Below are positions 18,110 through 26,993 of a stretch of 64,000 nucleotides of DNA, one piece after another (the stretch's first letter is position 1; the number at the start of each line of letters is the position of its first letter). Source of the stretch: Mangrovivirga cuniculi (GTDB lineage Bacteria > Bacteroidota > Bacteroidia > Cytophagales > Cyclobacteriaceae); assembly GCF_005166025.1 (NCBI RefSeq), contig NZ_CP028923.1, positions 3,102,001-3,166,000 of the forward strand. The letters are read 5' to 3'. The position numbers and the translations under genes were made by a program. Under the pieces are notes generated by a model. That model ran no database searches. It worked only from the letters and a program-made list of their open reading frames with translations, and was not told the DNA's origin.

Positions 18110-18143
18110 CCCTGCATGTATCACAGGCAGGGTTTCTTCTTTT
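18110..18143 (+). terminator. Rho-independent terminator (moderate)
   Basis: Stem CCCTGC / GCAGGG with an 11-base loop and a broken T-run (TTTCTTCTTTTT), 55 bases after the propeller lipoprotein stop. Confidence 0.5.
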
Positions 18144-18332
18144 TATCTATTTAAAAATCATTATTCTGCGAATAATTCTTAGTTTATTTCTTCAGTAGTT
18201 TTATTCAACAAATCGATAAAACCCAAAAATCCAATACTTTCAATCATTTATTGTTAAATTAAGTAACAGTCACTTACTCAAGTAATTGAGTACCCGAAAC
18301 AATCTGATTTCACCACTTAACCGCAGACAATC

Positions 18333-18824
18333 ATGCCTTCCTGTCTTACCAAACGCCTTTATTTAGTTATTGTATTTATTTTTGTTACCTGTGTAATCAA
18401 CATTCAGGGACAAAACGGTTCTTCAACAGATAACAGTCCTAAACTCAGTCTACAGCATGTAACTATAGTTGTTACTGATTTTGAAAAAAGTAAACATTTC
18501 TACACCAAAGTACTAAAGCTAAAAGAAATAAAAGCCGACTGGTTACCGGAAAAACAGATGTTTATCTCACTCGGTGACAACCTGGAGCTCCACATGGGTG
18601 AAGTTGAAGGGGTTAAAGTCAATCCGAATAGTTTTAATCATTTCGCACTGGCTGTTCCGAATTTTGATGAGTTTTTAAAAGACCTTAAAGATCGAGGCTA
18701 TACTTATGGTAGTCTGGGAAAAGGAAACGATGATTTTATCAGTGAAAGACCGGACAATGTCAGGCAAACATGGATAAAAGATCCTGATGGATATTGGGTA
18801 GAGATCAATGACTTGTATAAATAA
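18333..18824 (+). CDS. Exported VOC family (glyoxalase-like) protein
   Basis: A 163-residue VOC protein with an N-terminal hydrophobic segment (about residues 7-26, LYLVIVFIFVTCVINIQGQ), suggesting export, which is unusual for this mostly cytoplasmic fold. The core has LQHVTIVVTDFEKSKHFYTK (about 40-59) with the first His, NHFALAVPNFDEF (about 107) with the second, and KDPDGYWVEINDL at the end with the Glu. Ligand positions resemble a metal-binding VOC site. The substrate is unknown. It precedes the ThuA-like lipoprotein on the same strand. Confidence 0.85.
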   Translation: MPSCLTKRLYLVIVFIFVTCVINIQGQNGSSTDNSPKLSLQHVTIVVTDFEKSKHFYTKVLKLKEIKADWLPEKQMFISLGDNLELHMGEVEGVKVNPNSFNHFALAVPNFDEFLKDLKDRGYTYGSLGKGNDDFISERPDNVRQTWIKDPDGYWVEINDLYK

Positions 18825-18889
18825 TTTAGTGTGAGTAAATTCCTGAATTCCCTAATCAATAATCTTTATTGGAAAATGATAAAATATTG

Positions 18890-19639
18890 ATGAAAAAATA
18901 TTTTAAAGTTCTGTTTTATATACTTTTGTTAATACTTCTGGGCTGCAGTATTCCTAATGAAAAAAATATAAACGTATTAGTAGTTACCGGCGGAAAAAAG
19001 ATGGATACTTTGGCTGTAAAAACTATGTTTGATCAGTTCAATCATATATCGTATGCCACTAAATCTCAACCGGAAGCTAATAATATTTATCTGTCTTCTG
19101 CAATCGATAGTATTGATGTAATTGTATATTATGACGTAGTACAGGAAATCAATGAAGAACAAAAAGAAAAATTCCTTAAAGTCTTAAGTAAAGGAAAAGG
19201 CCTGGTTTTTTTACATCATGCCCTGGTTTCTTATCAAAAATGGAGTGAATATGAAAAAATAATTGGTGGAAAATATTATAAGATTCTCGATGATGGTGAC
19301 TCACTAAAAGTCACCCCTTCCACTTATAAGCATGATGTTAAAATCCCCATCCATATAGTTGATAATAACCATCCTATCACAAGAGGAATCAAAGATTTCA
19401 CTATTCTTGATGAGGTATATAAAAAATATTCAGTATCAGCAGATGTAAACCCAATACTAACTACAAATCACCCTGATAATGAAAAGATCATGGGGTGGAC
19501 TCATATGTATAAAAAATCGAGAATAGTGTATTTACAATTAGGTGACAGAGGAGAAACCTTCTCAAACCCTGTTTTTAGAAAATTGGTTAGTCGTTCAATA
19601 GAATGGACAGCCACTAATGATGTTAGCATTTTAGAATAA
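18890..19639 (+). CDS. ThuA-like domain lipoprotein
   Basis: A 249-residue lipoprotein (lipobox LLGC, Cys about 17) with a ThuA/trehalose-utilisation domain, a glutamine-amidotransferase-like fold. Recognisable pieces are NVLVVTGGKKMDTLA (about 25-39), VIVYYDVVQEI (about 84), KGKGLVFLHHALVSYQKW (about 106), the family's HPITRGI block, and a C-terminal IVYLQLGDRGETFSNPVFRKLV. Related domains in Bacteroidota occur in exported carbohydrate-related proteins. The catalytic Cys of true amidotransferases is not expected in ThuA, and the biochemical role is unknown. ATG 18890 is chosen because it begins the signal peptide; 18869 would add seven residues. Confidence 0.85.
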   Translation: MKKYFKVLFYILLLILLGCSIPNEKNINVLVVTGGKKMDTLAVKTMFDQFNHISYATKSQPEANNIYLSSAIDSIDVIVYYDVVQEINEEQKEKFLKVLSKGKGLVFLHHALVSYQKWSEYEKIIGGKYYKILDDGDSLKVTPSTYKHDVKIPIHIVDNNHPITRGIKDFTILDEVYKKYSVSADVNPILTTNHPDNEKIMGWTHMYKKSRIVYLQLGDRGETFSNPVFRKLVSRSIEWTATNDVSILE

Positions 19640-19876
19640 GTAGACATTAATAATAATATTGAAAGGAATATCAACCTGTCATACAATTTACTTCCTGATT
19701 TTTAATTGATTAATAGTTAGGAGAGTTTTAATTGGATTCGGAAAAGGTTATTTTACAATAACCCTTGAAACTTATAATACCACTATAAGGGATGAGAAAT
19801 ATGGAGTAAGAGTTCCTGTGAAAATTCTTCTTCATAATTGTAACCAAAATATTTAAACAACAAAAATTAACACACC

Positions 19877-20452
19877 ATGCAGAACGGACACGACAAAGGA
19901 GGTAGTTATCTTAAGTTTTTTGCAATGATCGCTACATCGATGATTGCAATGTTTCTATTAATGTACACTCATTCTTACCAGGTGATCGATCATTTTTGGT
20001 ATAGTGAAACCAGGCTTTTTATGACTATTATAATGGGTGGGGCAATGATCATTATCATGCTTTCTTATATGCTTCACATGTATAAAGATAAAAGCAAAAA
20101 TATGGCAATCTTCGCTCTGGGATTTTTAATGATCGGAGGATCTATCTGGCTGGTAAGAAGCCAGGTAACTGTAACAGGAACTGACTATATGGAAGGAATG
20201 ATTCCACACCACTCAATCGCTATTTTAACGAGTGAAAGGGCTCAAATCAAAGATGTCCGAGTCCGGGAACTTGCAAATGATATAATCAAAGCCCAGCGTA
20301 AAGAGATCATGGAAATGCAGTGGCTGATCGACGATATAAAGAAAAACGGGATAGTAAAAACAGAAGAAGAAAAAGAAGCACGGCCCATCCCAAAATTTGA
20401 AGGTAAACTTGATGAAAAAACAAGAAAAACTGAAAGTGTTAAGGCTAACTAA
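19877..20452 (+). CDS. DUF305 domain membrane protein
   Basis: A 191-residue protein with three transmembrane helices (about 12-30, 43-63, 73-91) followed by a DUF305 core: YMEGMIPHHSIAILTSERAQ (about 111-130) with the conserved Met-Ile-Pro-His-His. The neighbouring IIKAQRKEIMEMQWLIDDI supplies the second conserved helix. DUF305 proteins are ferritin-like helical bundles, often found with copper-handling genes, and the His-His and Met residues may bind metal. No copper gene is adjacent. The C-terminal tail is highly charged. The 3' end faces the tandem-repeat array. Confidence 0.85.
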   Translation: MQNGHDKGGSYLKFFAMIATSMIAMFLLMYTHSYQVIDHFWYSETRLFMTIIMGGAMIIIMLSYMLHMYKDKSKNMAIFALGFLMIGGSIWLVRSQVTVTGTDYMEGMIPHHSIAILTSERAQIKDVRVRELANDIIKAQRKEIMEMQWLIDDIKKNGIVKTEEEKEARPIPKFEGKLDEKTRKTESVKAN

Positions 20453-20480
20453 TTAAGAAACCATTCACTGATGCTCTTCG

Positions 20481-21536
20481 GGATTTTTAATCCATAGTTT
20501 ACATTTCAGGTGGAGACACCTGAAATCAGAGGCAGATTTGATATGATGATTCTATTGAAGCAGCAAGGAGTATTTTCCTTCAATTCAGAATACTGCTTCT
20601 GCTTGACTGTGTCTTCACAGGCAAGGTAATCTATCAATCCGGATTACAAATCCTATGATAACAGTTCGACATTACAAATGTCGAACAGCATCTTTCTTTT
20701 ACGAAAATACTTCAGGAATATGTAGCAGATTTTATGATATACAACTGCTCTTTGGAATTTGCAATTCCGAAGCCCTATCGATGGATTTTTAATCCATAGT
20801 TTACATTTCAGGTGGAGACACCTGAAATCAGGGACAATTGTGATATAATGACTCTATTGTAGCAGCAGTGAGTATTTTCTTTCAATTCAGAACACTGCTT
20901 CTGCTTGATTGCGTCTTCACAGGCAAGGTATTCTATCTATTCGGATTACAAATCTTATGATAACAGTTCGACATTACAAATGTCGAACAGCATCTTTCTT
21001 TTACGAAAATACTTCAGGAATATGTAGCAGATTTCATGATACACAACTGCTCTTTGGAATTTGCAATTCCGAAGCCCTATCGATGGATTTTTAATCCATA
21101 GTTTACATTTCAGGTGGAGACACCTGAAATCAGGGACAATTGTGATATAATGACTCTATTGTAGCAGCAGGGAGTGTCTTCCTACAATTCAAAATACTGC
21201 TTCTGCTTGACTGTGTCTTCACATGCAAGGTAATCTATCAATTCGGATTACAAATCCTATGATAACAGTTCGACATTACAAATGTCGAACAGCACCTTTC
21301 TTTTACGAAAATACTTTAGGAATATGTTGCCGATTTCATGATACACAACTGCTCTTTGGAATTTGCAATTCCGAAGCCCTATCGATGGATTTTTAATCCA
21401 TAGTTTACATTTCAGGTGGAGACACCTGAAATCAGGGACAATTGTGATATAATGACTCTATTGTAGCGGCAGGGAGTGTCTTCCTACAATTCAAAATACT
21501 GCTTCTGCTTGACTGTGTCTTCACAGGCCAGGTATA
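20481..21536. repeat. 302-bp tandem repeat array, about 3.5 copies, hairpin-rich
   Basis: The marker GGATTTTTAATCCATAG begins at 20481, 20783, 21085 and 21387, a period of exactly 302 bases. The last copy is partial and ends about six bases before the convergent MORN gene's stop codon. Copies differ by a small number of substitutions. Each unit carries several short palindromes: GGATT/AATCC, TTTCAGGTG/CACCTGAAA, GTTCGACATT/AATGTCGAAC, GGATTAC/AAATCC-type and GGAATT/AATTCC. Short frames inside the array are not conserved as proteins. It fills the whole gap between two convergent genes. Confidence 0.95.
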
Positions 21537-21541
21537 GCTAT

Positions 21542-22405
21542 CTACTTTTCATCAACTTCTACCAGCTCATCATCCTTCCAGATGCCACTGGCTACTACAT
21601 CACCATCTGCACCATAAAAGATACCCCGTCCGTTTCTGCCATCATTAGCCCATTGACCAACAAACTTTTCACCGTTAGGCCAGTAGTAAGTTCCCTCACC
21701 GTGACGCTTATCATTTCTGTACTCTCCCTTATAGTATTCTCCATCAGGCCAGTAGAAAGCCCCTTCCCCATGACGCTGGTTATTTTTCCATTCACCCTCA
21801 TAGCGGCTACCGGTCTTTAAAAGGGCAACACCTGTTCCATTTGCCTTTCCCTCTTTTACCTGACCAACGTAATGCACAGTACTTCCCTTGCTACTTTTAA
21901 AAGTGATATACTGTCCAAAAGATTTTTGCCTTAATTGTCGCTGTAAGTTATTCACTTGTACTTTCACTTTCCTTAAAGCAAAAGAAAGAGAATCATATTG
22001 CCTGATCTCTTCAGGAGTAGCAATTCTTGTCGATTGTTCAAGTGAATCAATATATGCCAGGGTAACACTATCTGTATCTGATTCAACCTTCGTCTGTGGC
22101 TCATACATTAAACTTTGCACTAGTCTAATACGTTTTCTTATCGCTTCTGCCTCTTCATCATTAACTCCCTCAAGTTGCTTTTCGTAAGCCTTTAATGCAG
22201 CAGAATAATCACCTTCTATCAATATTGAATCAATAGAAAGAATTTGCTGTTGCTTTTCAACATTCTCAAGAATCTGTGCTAACTCTTCATTACTTGATTC
22301 AACCTTATTTTTAAGGCTTTGTGTCCTGAAAAAATAATATGCAGCCAGTGCTATTGATATTGCAAGGGCGACGTATGTTAGTATTTTAATGCTTTTTCGT
22401 TTCAT
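21542..22405 (-). CDS. Membrane-anchored MORN-repeat protein
   Basis: A 287-residue protein with an N-terminal transmembrane segment (about 7-26), a coiled-coil/helical region (about 30-165) and four MORN repeats (about 190-275). The repeats contain YEGEWKNNQRHGEGAF, YKGEYRNDKRHGEG and FVGQWANDGRNGRG. MORN repeats form elongated beta-hairpin arrays that bind lipids or proteins. The track frame begins at TTG 22414, but ATG 22405 is the better start. It is last in the minus-strand cluster that runs from the DUF2490 gene. The stop codon is directly next to the tandem-repeat array, so its mRNA tail would contain repeat sequence. Confidence 0.85.
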   Translation of the reverse strand: MKRKSIKILTYVALAISIALAAYYFFRTQSLKNKVESSNEELAQILENVEKQQQILSIDSILIEGDYSAALKAYEKQLEGVNDEEAEAIRKRIRLVQSLMYEPQTKVESDTDSVTLAYIDSLEQSTRIATPEEIRQYDSLSFALRKVKVQVNNLQRQLRQKSFGQYITFKSSKGSTVHYVGQVKEGKANGTGVALLKTGSRYEGEWKNNQRHGEGAFYWPDGEYYKGEYRNDKRHGEGTYYWPNGEKFVGQWANDGRNGRGIFYGADGDVVASGIWKDDELVEVDEK

Positions 22406-22430
22406 TGAAAACAATTATACCTTTAAAAAA

Positions 22431-23261
22431 TCAATCATCCTTATGGATTGAAGGAAGTTTGTGCTTAACCTTTCGGAAATCTGGTGAGAAATAAACGTGA
22501 AACCTCAGGCCCATTTTCTGTTTATAGTAACCACCGTTGTGAAGTTCCTGACCAAGAGAATACAAAAAGCCCGTTGCCATGGTTAATCTGGGGCTAATAA
22601 TATATCCAAAAGAAGTATGCAATCGCAGATCTTCCAATGGACTGTCGATAACCGGCTCACCACTTTGCATGATCAACTCAGCCTCAGGAGCTATATAAAA
22701 GGTATTTGAAGCGAGTTTCGGCTTATTAATTGGTATTTTCATCCTGAACATATACCTCCACCGATTACGATAAATATAGTCGCTATCTTCCAGGTATCCT
22801 TTAGACCATCTTTGCTCAAATCTAAAGCGGTGATAGATCATAGATCTACCCAATGGCATAGCAAACTGGGCTTGTTCCCAAATACGCCATTCAGGAACAG
22901 CAGACTTTTCGCCAGACTCTAGAACATCACTGGTATTAAAATTTATACGCAGGACACCCCCTACTGCCACGTTAAATTTCTTAGAAAACAGGTACCCAAG
23001 GGCATGCCGGTTATAAACCTGGGCAATCTGCCCAACCATTGGGGTTCCGCCCTTTTCCTGGAACCTGAAGTGAGTTTGAGCTACCCAGAACAATCGTTTT
23101 GATAAACGAATATTCCCATAGGTGTTGATCCAGAATATACTAGTTGGTTCTTTGATCTTGGACTTCTCCGGTAAAACATTGTCCTGAGAAAACGCCGGAA
23201 AAGAACAAAACATCAATAAAAGGATCAATATACTGGTATAGGTTTTATTTACTGTTCTCAT
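22431..23261 (-). CDS. DUF2490 outer-membrane protein
   Basis: A 276-residue protein with a signal peptide ending around FPAFSQ (residue 26) and an amphipathic beta-strand pattern throughout (FWVAQTHFRFQEK, YRNRWRYMFRMKIPI, LTMATGFLYSLGQEL). It matches DUF2490, a family of predicted outer-membrane barrels in Bacteroidota. Its ATG overlaps the stop codon of the upstream gene (ATGA at 23258-23261), so the two are translationally coupled. The role is probably structural or porin-like in the envelope; no substrate is known. Confidence 0.8.
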   Translation of the reverse strand: MRTVNKTYTSILILLLMFCSFPAFSQDNVLPEKSKIKEPTSIFWINTYGNIRLSKRLFWVAQTHFRFQEKGGTPMVGQIAQVYNRHALGYLFSKKFNVAVGGVLRINFNTSDVLESGEKSAVPEWRIWEQAQFAMPLGRSMIYHRFRFEQRWSKGYLEDSDYIYRNRWRYMFRMKIPINKPKLASNTFYIAPEAELIMQSGEPVIDSPLEDLRLHTSFGYIISPRLTMATGFLYSLGQELHNGGYYKQKMGLRFHVYFSPDFRKVKHKLPSIHKDD

Positions 23262-25234
23262 CCGTCAATCTCATTATTTACTGCCTGAACATTAAGCAAC
23301 TGAAGAACTTCCTGTGGGTCCTTCTCCTTCTTCAACTTCCTTTCGATGCGGGAAGTATCTTCTTCTTTCAATTCCATTACTCTTAAGTAGGCGTTATTGA
23401 GAAGATTATTAATTTCTTTTGTGTTGTCACATGTCAGACCAGACTGTACTTTATTTAGAAAGTGAGGAATAAGCACAGTATTATATGCATTAGTAATTCT
23501 TTTCTTTACTTCTTCATCCATTAATGTGGCGGTAAATGGATTAAACACTTCCTCTGTATATTCTTCTTTTATTTCCTGTGCTCTCGCCGGAAGATTACCA
23601 ATTGTTAATGATAGTTGAGTCAGATCACCAAAACATGTGATCAACTCACGTGCCCTCTTCATTTTCACATTAGGATCCTTAATTGAAGAATAACTTTTTA
23701 AATCATTATTAACCTTATTTTTTATACTTAATATGGCCTGCTTTTCAGGACCTTCGAGTATTGCACTCAAAGAATCTGTTGCTTCATTAGCAGCATTCAG
23801 TCCCATGATAAGTTCTTCTTCCAGGTTTGCAAGTTTTTGTTCCTGCTGACGCTCTGTGAGTTTATTACTTAACTGATCTTCGATATACTCCAGACTCAAA
23901 TAAGAATATTCTGCTACCTCGGCAACAAGTTCCAGTCCTTCTTTATTAAAATTAAAATTACCCTCTTGAGGACCTAAAAATGAACCGGTTAGCATTTCAT
24001 CTTGTCCCTGGTAATTGACTTCAAATTCAGTTCTATAATTGTGTTCTCCTTTAAATTCATTGCGAGGCACAAATTCAAGAATATCGGATTCATTGTAACT
24101 AACAACATCCTTAACCAGTGAAAGATATGTTTCATTAATCTCTTTAATTGCTGCCACCAAAAATGCAACATCCTCATCGGAAAGCTGAAGGATTTTCAAT
24201 TGTGAACTTTCAATTAAAAATTCATTGATTTCATCTGATTTTTCAACGTACTCATTAATATTATCCAGCAATTGATTTTCCCGATCAGTCAGCGGAAAAT
24301 AAGCTGCTTTGACCTTAAATTCAGGCATAAATGATGATTTGCCCAGGCTGGAAAGAATGTCGTCTATCTTTTTATAATTATCGGCATTTTCAGCCAGAAG
24401 ATCTCCCATTTGACTATCGTTAAGAATAGTATCGCCTTTATTGATCAACTGCTGTCTCAGTTGCAAAATTTTAATAAAGCGTTCATCGAGATTGATAACC
24501 TTAGGGTTATTCATGTTTCGTGGAAAACCTTTAAGCGTACGGGTTTCATTATCCTGCTGAATAATTATCTGTTCCAGTCGGCCATCCTGAAAATACCAGT
24601 TTTCAGTAGCTCCTAGAGCATCGGAACTATATAATTCCCACACATCATGCGCCAGTCCATCACGAAGAAACCTTCCTATTAGTGTCAGGTTCTCATTTTC
24701 AATATTGAAACTCCTTTGTGGTACTCCATATTCGAAATTTATTGAACTGTTAAACAGGACACGTTCAACTTCTGAACCATTCAATTCTTCAATTTTATGG
24801 TTCCATTTACCATTGGGTTTACCGCTATAAAGATTTCCCGTTGCAGTATGAACAACACCATTAATCTTTACATGGTATTCATTCTTATCAAATTCAGCTT
24901 TATTATTGGTTGAGAGTTGACCAAAAACAAATTTCCAGAATCCATCAGGATAGTCATTTTGAAATCCCCCTTTAAAAAGAAAATAATCATCTCCACCCTG
25001 AAGTAATGAACCGGGATTTATTTGTCTTAATTGAAATGGACCATTTAAGATTGTATCTCCATCTTCAATTATATATTCAAATTCTGCATCGCCTGCATAA
25101 CCTGAGACACTGAAATTTCCAGAATATTCTGTTTCTCCCTGCCCAGCCATTGTAAAAGGCACAAATGGCAGGACAAAAAGACAAACTTTCAGGAATAATG
25201 AAATTTTATCTTGTAAAAAGTACTTTCTAAACAT
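23258..25234 (-). CDS. Large secreted protein with YwqK/MORN-like N-terminus and helical core
   Basis: A 658-residue exported protein (signal peptide about residues 14-31). Residues about 40-240 are beta-rich, with FLFKGGFQNDYPDGFWKFVF and TATGNLYSGKPNGKWNHKIE, which look like degenerate MORN/YwqK-type repeats. That kinship fits the MORN protein two genes downstream. Residues about 250-640 are strongly helical and charged, likely coiled coil (LANLEEELIMGLNAANEATD). The N- and C-terminal parts do not match a family I know. It overlaps the DUF2490 gene by four bases. A terminator stands between it and the PorP-OmpA gene upstream, so it may have its own promoter. Confidence 0.6.
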   Translation of the reverse strand: MFRKYFLQDKISLFLKVCLFVLPFVPFTMAGQGETEYSGNFSVSGYAGDAEFEYIIEDGDTILNGPFQLRQINPGSLLQGGDDYFLFKGGFQNDYPDGFWKFVFGQLSTNNKAEFDKNEYHVKINGVVHTATGNLYSGKPNGKWNHKIEELNGSEVERVLFNSSINFEYGVPQRSFNIENENLTLIGRFLRDGLAHDVWELYSSDALGATENWYFQDGRLEQIIIQQDNETRTLKGFPRNMNNPKVINLDERFIKILQLRQQLINKGDTILNDSQMGDLLAENADNYKKIDDILSSLGKSSFMPEFKVKAAYFPLTDRENQLLDNINEYVEKSDEINEFLIESSQLKILQLSDEDVAFLVAAIKEINETYLSLVKDVVSYNESDILEFVPRNEFKGEHNYRTEFEVNYQGQDEMLTGSFLGPQEGNFNFNKEGLELVAEVAEYSYLSLEYIEDQLSNKLTERQQEQKLANLEEELIMGLNAANEATDSLSAILEGPEKQAILSIKNKVNNDLKSYSSIKDPNVKMKRARELITCFGDLTQLSLTIGNLPARAQEIKEEYTEEVFNPFTATLMDEEVKKRITNAYNTVLIPHFLNKVQSGLTCDNTKEINNLLNNAYLRVMELKEEDTSRIERKLKKEKDPQEVLQLLNVQAVNNEIDG

Positions 25235-25283
25235 TTAGAGCCGGTTTCATCTTTACGAAAAGCGCAAAATAACATCAATAAAA

Positions 25284-25326
25284 TTAATAAAAAAGCTTAT
25301 CAATGATTATGCATTGATAAGCTTTA
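25284..25326 (-). terminator. Strong rho-independent terminator after the PorP-OmpA gene
   Basis: Perfect 13-base stem AAGCTTATCAATG / CATTGATAAGCTT with a six-base loop, followed on the minus strand by TTTTTTATT. It separates the sigma-TonB-M43-PorP group from the three genes downstream. Confidence 0.85.
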
Positions 25327-25368
25327 TTACTTAATGAAGTAAATGACATTAAAAATTAATCACCTATT

Positions 25369-26993
25369 TCAATTATCAGAATCATTTTCCATTATAGTAA
25401 ATTCAACCCTTCTGTTGGTAGCTCTGTTCTCGCTACTATTGTTTTCGACTAATGGTTTGGATTCTCCCCAGCCCAAAAATTCAATTCTGCTTTCCATAAT
25501 TCCATTTGAGATCAGGTAATCAGCAACAGACTCAGCTCTCCTCTCTGAAAGTTTAATATTGTATTCTTCAGTCCCCACATCATCAGTATGGCCTTCGATC
25601 TTAACCTGTAGAGATGAATCGCTTTTCATTAACTCAACCAACTCATCAAGAGTCTCCTTATCTTTTTGCTGGAGCTGTGCCTGGTCTGTAGCGAAATTGA
25701 AATTAAAATATACTTTTTCATCTGTTCGGATATGTTCAAAATCTCCGGCAATAGCATCTCCTTCTGTTCCGGCCTTATCATTTTCAGATCCGGGACCTTC
25801 TTCACTGGCAACCACTTCTTTTGGATCCAGCTGATCTATCTCCTCATAGTTATCGCGCGGATCAATCGGAGTTTGCTCTGTTGAGTTATCATTTACCACT
25901 TTTTTATCATTTCCGGATTTATTTTTCTCCTTACTATTTTTCTTTCTGTCCTTCTTTTTTCTGCGTTTATTTCTTCTCTTCTTATTTATATTACGGGATT
26001 TTCTCTTATATCGGTACCTTGATTTAATTTCCTTACCCAACTGAAATCCAAGTTCAATAGCCCCCGGTTAGCTAATCTGTTATTGACAGGTATCTCATAA
26101 CTTACCCCCGCAGAAACAGGTCCTTTATGCCATTGAAACCCAAGTAATATCCCCTGGTTCGAAAGATATTTGGTATGCAATTTTATTTCCTGATCGGTTA
26201 ACTGATAATAATATTTATCCAGTTTATAGGTTGTCACCATTCCAACGCTTAAAATCCCCGTTGAAGCAGAATGTGAATAAAGCACCTCCGGATAAACATT
26301 GAAATAATAATTTTCATATGCCCTGAAACCAAACTCTCCGACATAAGTTACAGGCAATAAAGCTTTCTCTCCGGAAAAGCTTTCATTCGGACGGTTAAAA
26401 TCCTGAATCGCAATTCCCCAATGCAGTAGTCTTTCATCATCTCTGTTCCTGGACTCGTACATCAATCCGGACCCAATCGTAAAGTAATTAGCTGTTAATG
26501 CACCAAGGTCCTCTCCGGAACTGATACCCGGATCAAAACCTCCCGGTTTATATTGATTTCCGGTGGTGAGATTATCCATATTAAATCCTGACATATGAAA
26601 CCCTCCTCTGACACCCCAGCTAAGTACTTTTCTTTTACTCCTGTCGAGAAAAAAATTAAAAGCATAATTAACCCCGAAATTCATCTTTTCTAATAGCCCG
26701 TCATAACCGGTCTGATCATGGCCAATAGTTACCCCGATTCCAGACCATCGATCACCTCTCCTGCCAAGAATCGGATATTTCGCTGAAACCAAAAGATTAT
26801 TAAGCTCAATTCCGGGCTGACTTCTTTGAGAACGGTATATAAATGAGGCTGTAGCAAAATTATCGAGTGAAACAGAAGCCGGGTTGACTTGCTGCATTGA
26901 ATAATTATATTGACTGAACTGATATTGCTGCCCTTTTACTATTAAAGGCACAAATAAAAGCATCAAATAAATGTATATAAATTTCCTCATCAT
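25369..26993 (-). CDS. PorP/SprF outer-membrane protein fused to an OmpA domain (one frameshift)
   Basis: Residues 1 to about 315 form a PorP/SprF-type barrel: signal peptide, QYQFSQYNYSMQQVNPAS, then strand repeats. A very basic linker follows (KRKSRNINKKRRNKRRKKK), then a C-terminal OmpA peptidoglycan-binding domain (FNFATDQAQL; IEGHTDDVGTEEYNIKLS; NRRVEFTI). As sequenced, the PorP part stops at 25986 and a separate OmpA frame begins with TTG. Adding one G to the run of five (about 26061-26066) joins them through RGAIELGFQLGKEIKSRY, giving 541 residues and a normal barrel end. The protein would tie a type IX secretion or gliding surface complex to peptidoglycan. Its ATG overlaps the M43 gene. 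Confidence 0.82.

Noticed and set aside
19710-19856. 49-codon open stretch (GFGKGYFTITLETYNTT) between ThuA and DUF305
   Set aside because: It has no start codon and no recognisable family. It may be a gene remnant, but nothing supports a feature.
20481-21536. Possible CRISPR array or coding repeats in the 302-bp array
   Set aside because: Repeats are contiguous with a 302-base period and no unique spacers, and no cas gene is near. Short frames inside are not conserved between copies.
25369-26040. Separate OmpA gene starting with TTG at 26040
   Set aside because: The upstream frame continues the PorP/SprF barrel end (AIELGFQLGKEIKSRY), and one missing G joins the two. A TTG start inside the barrel strand is unlikely.
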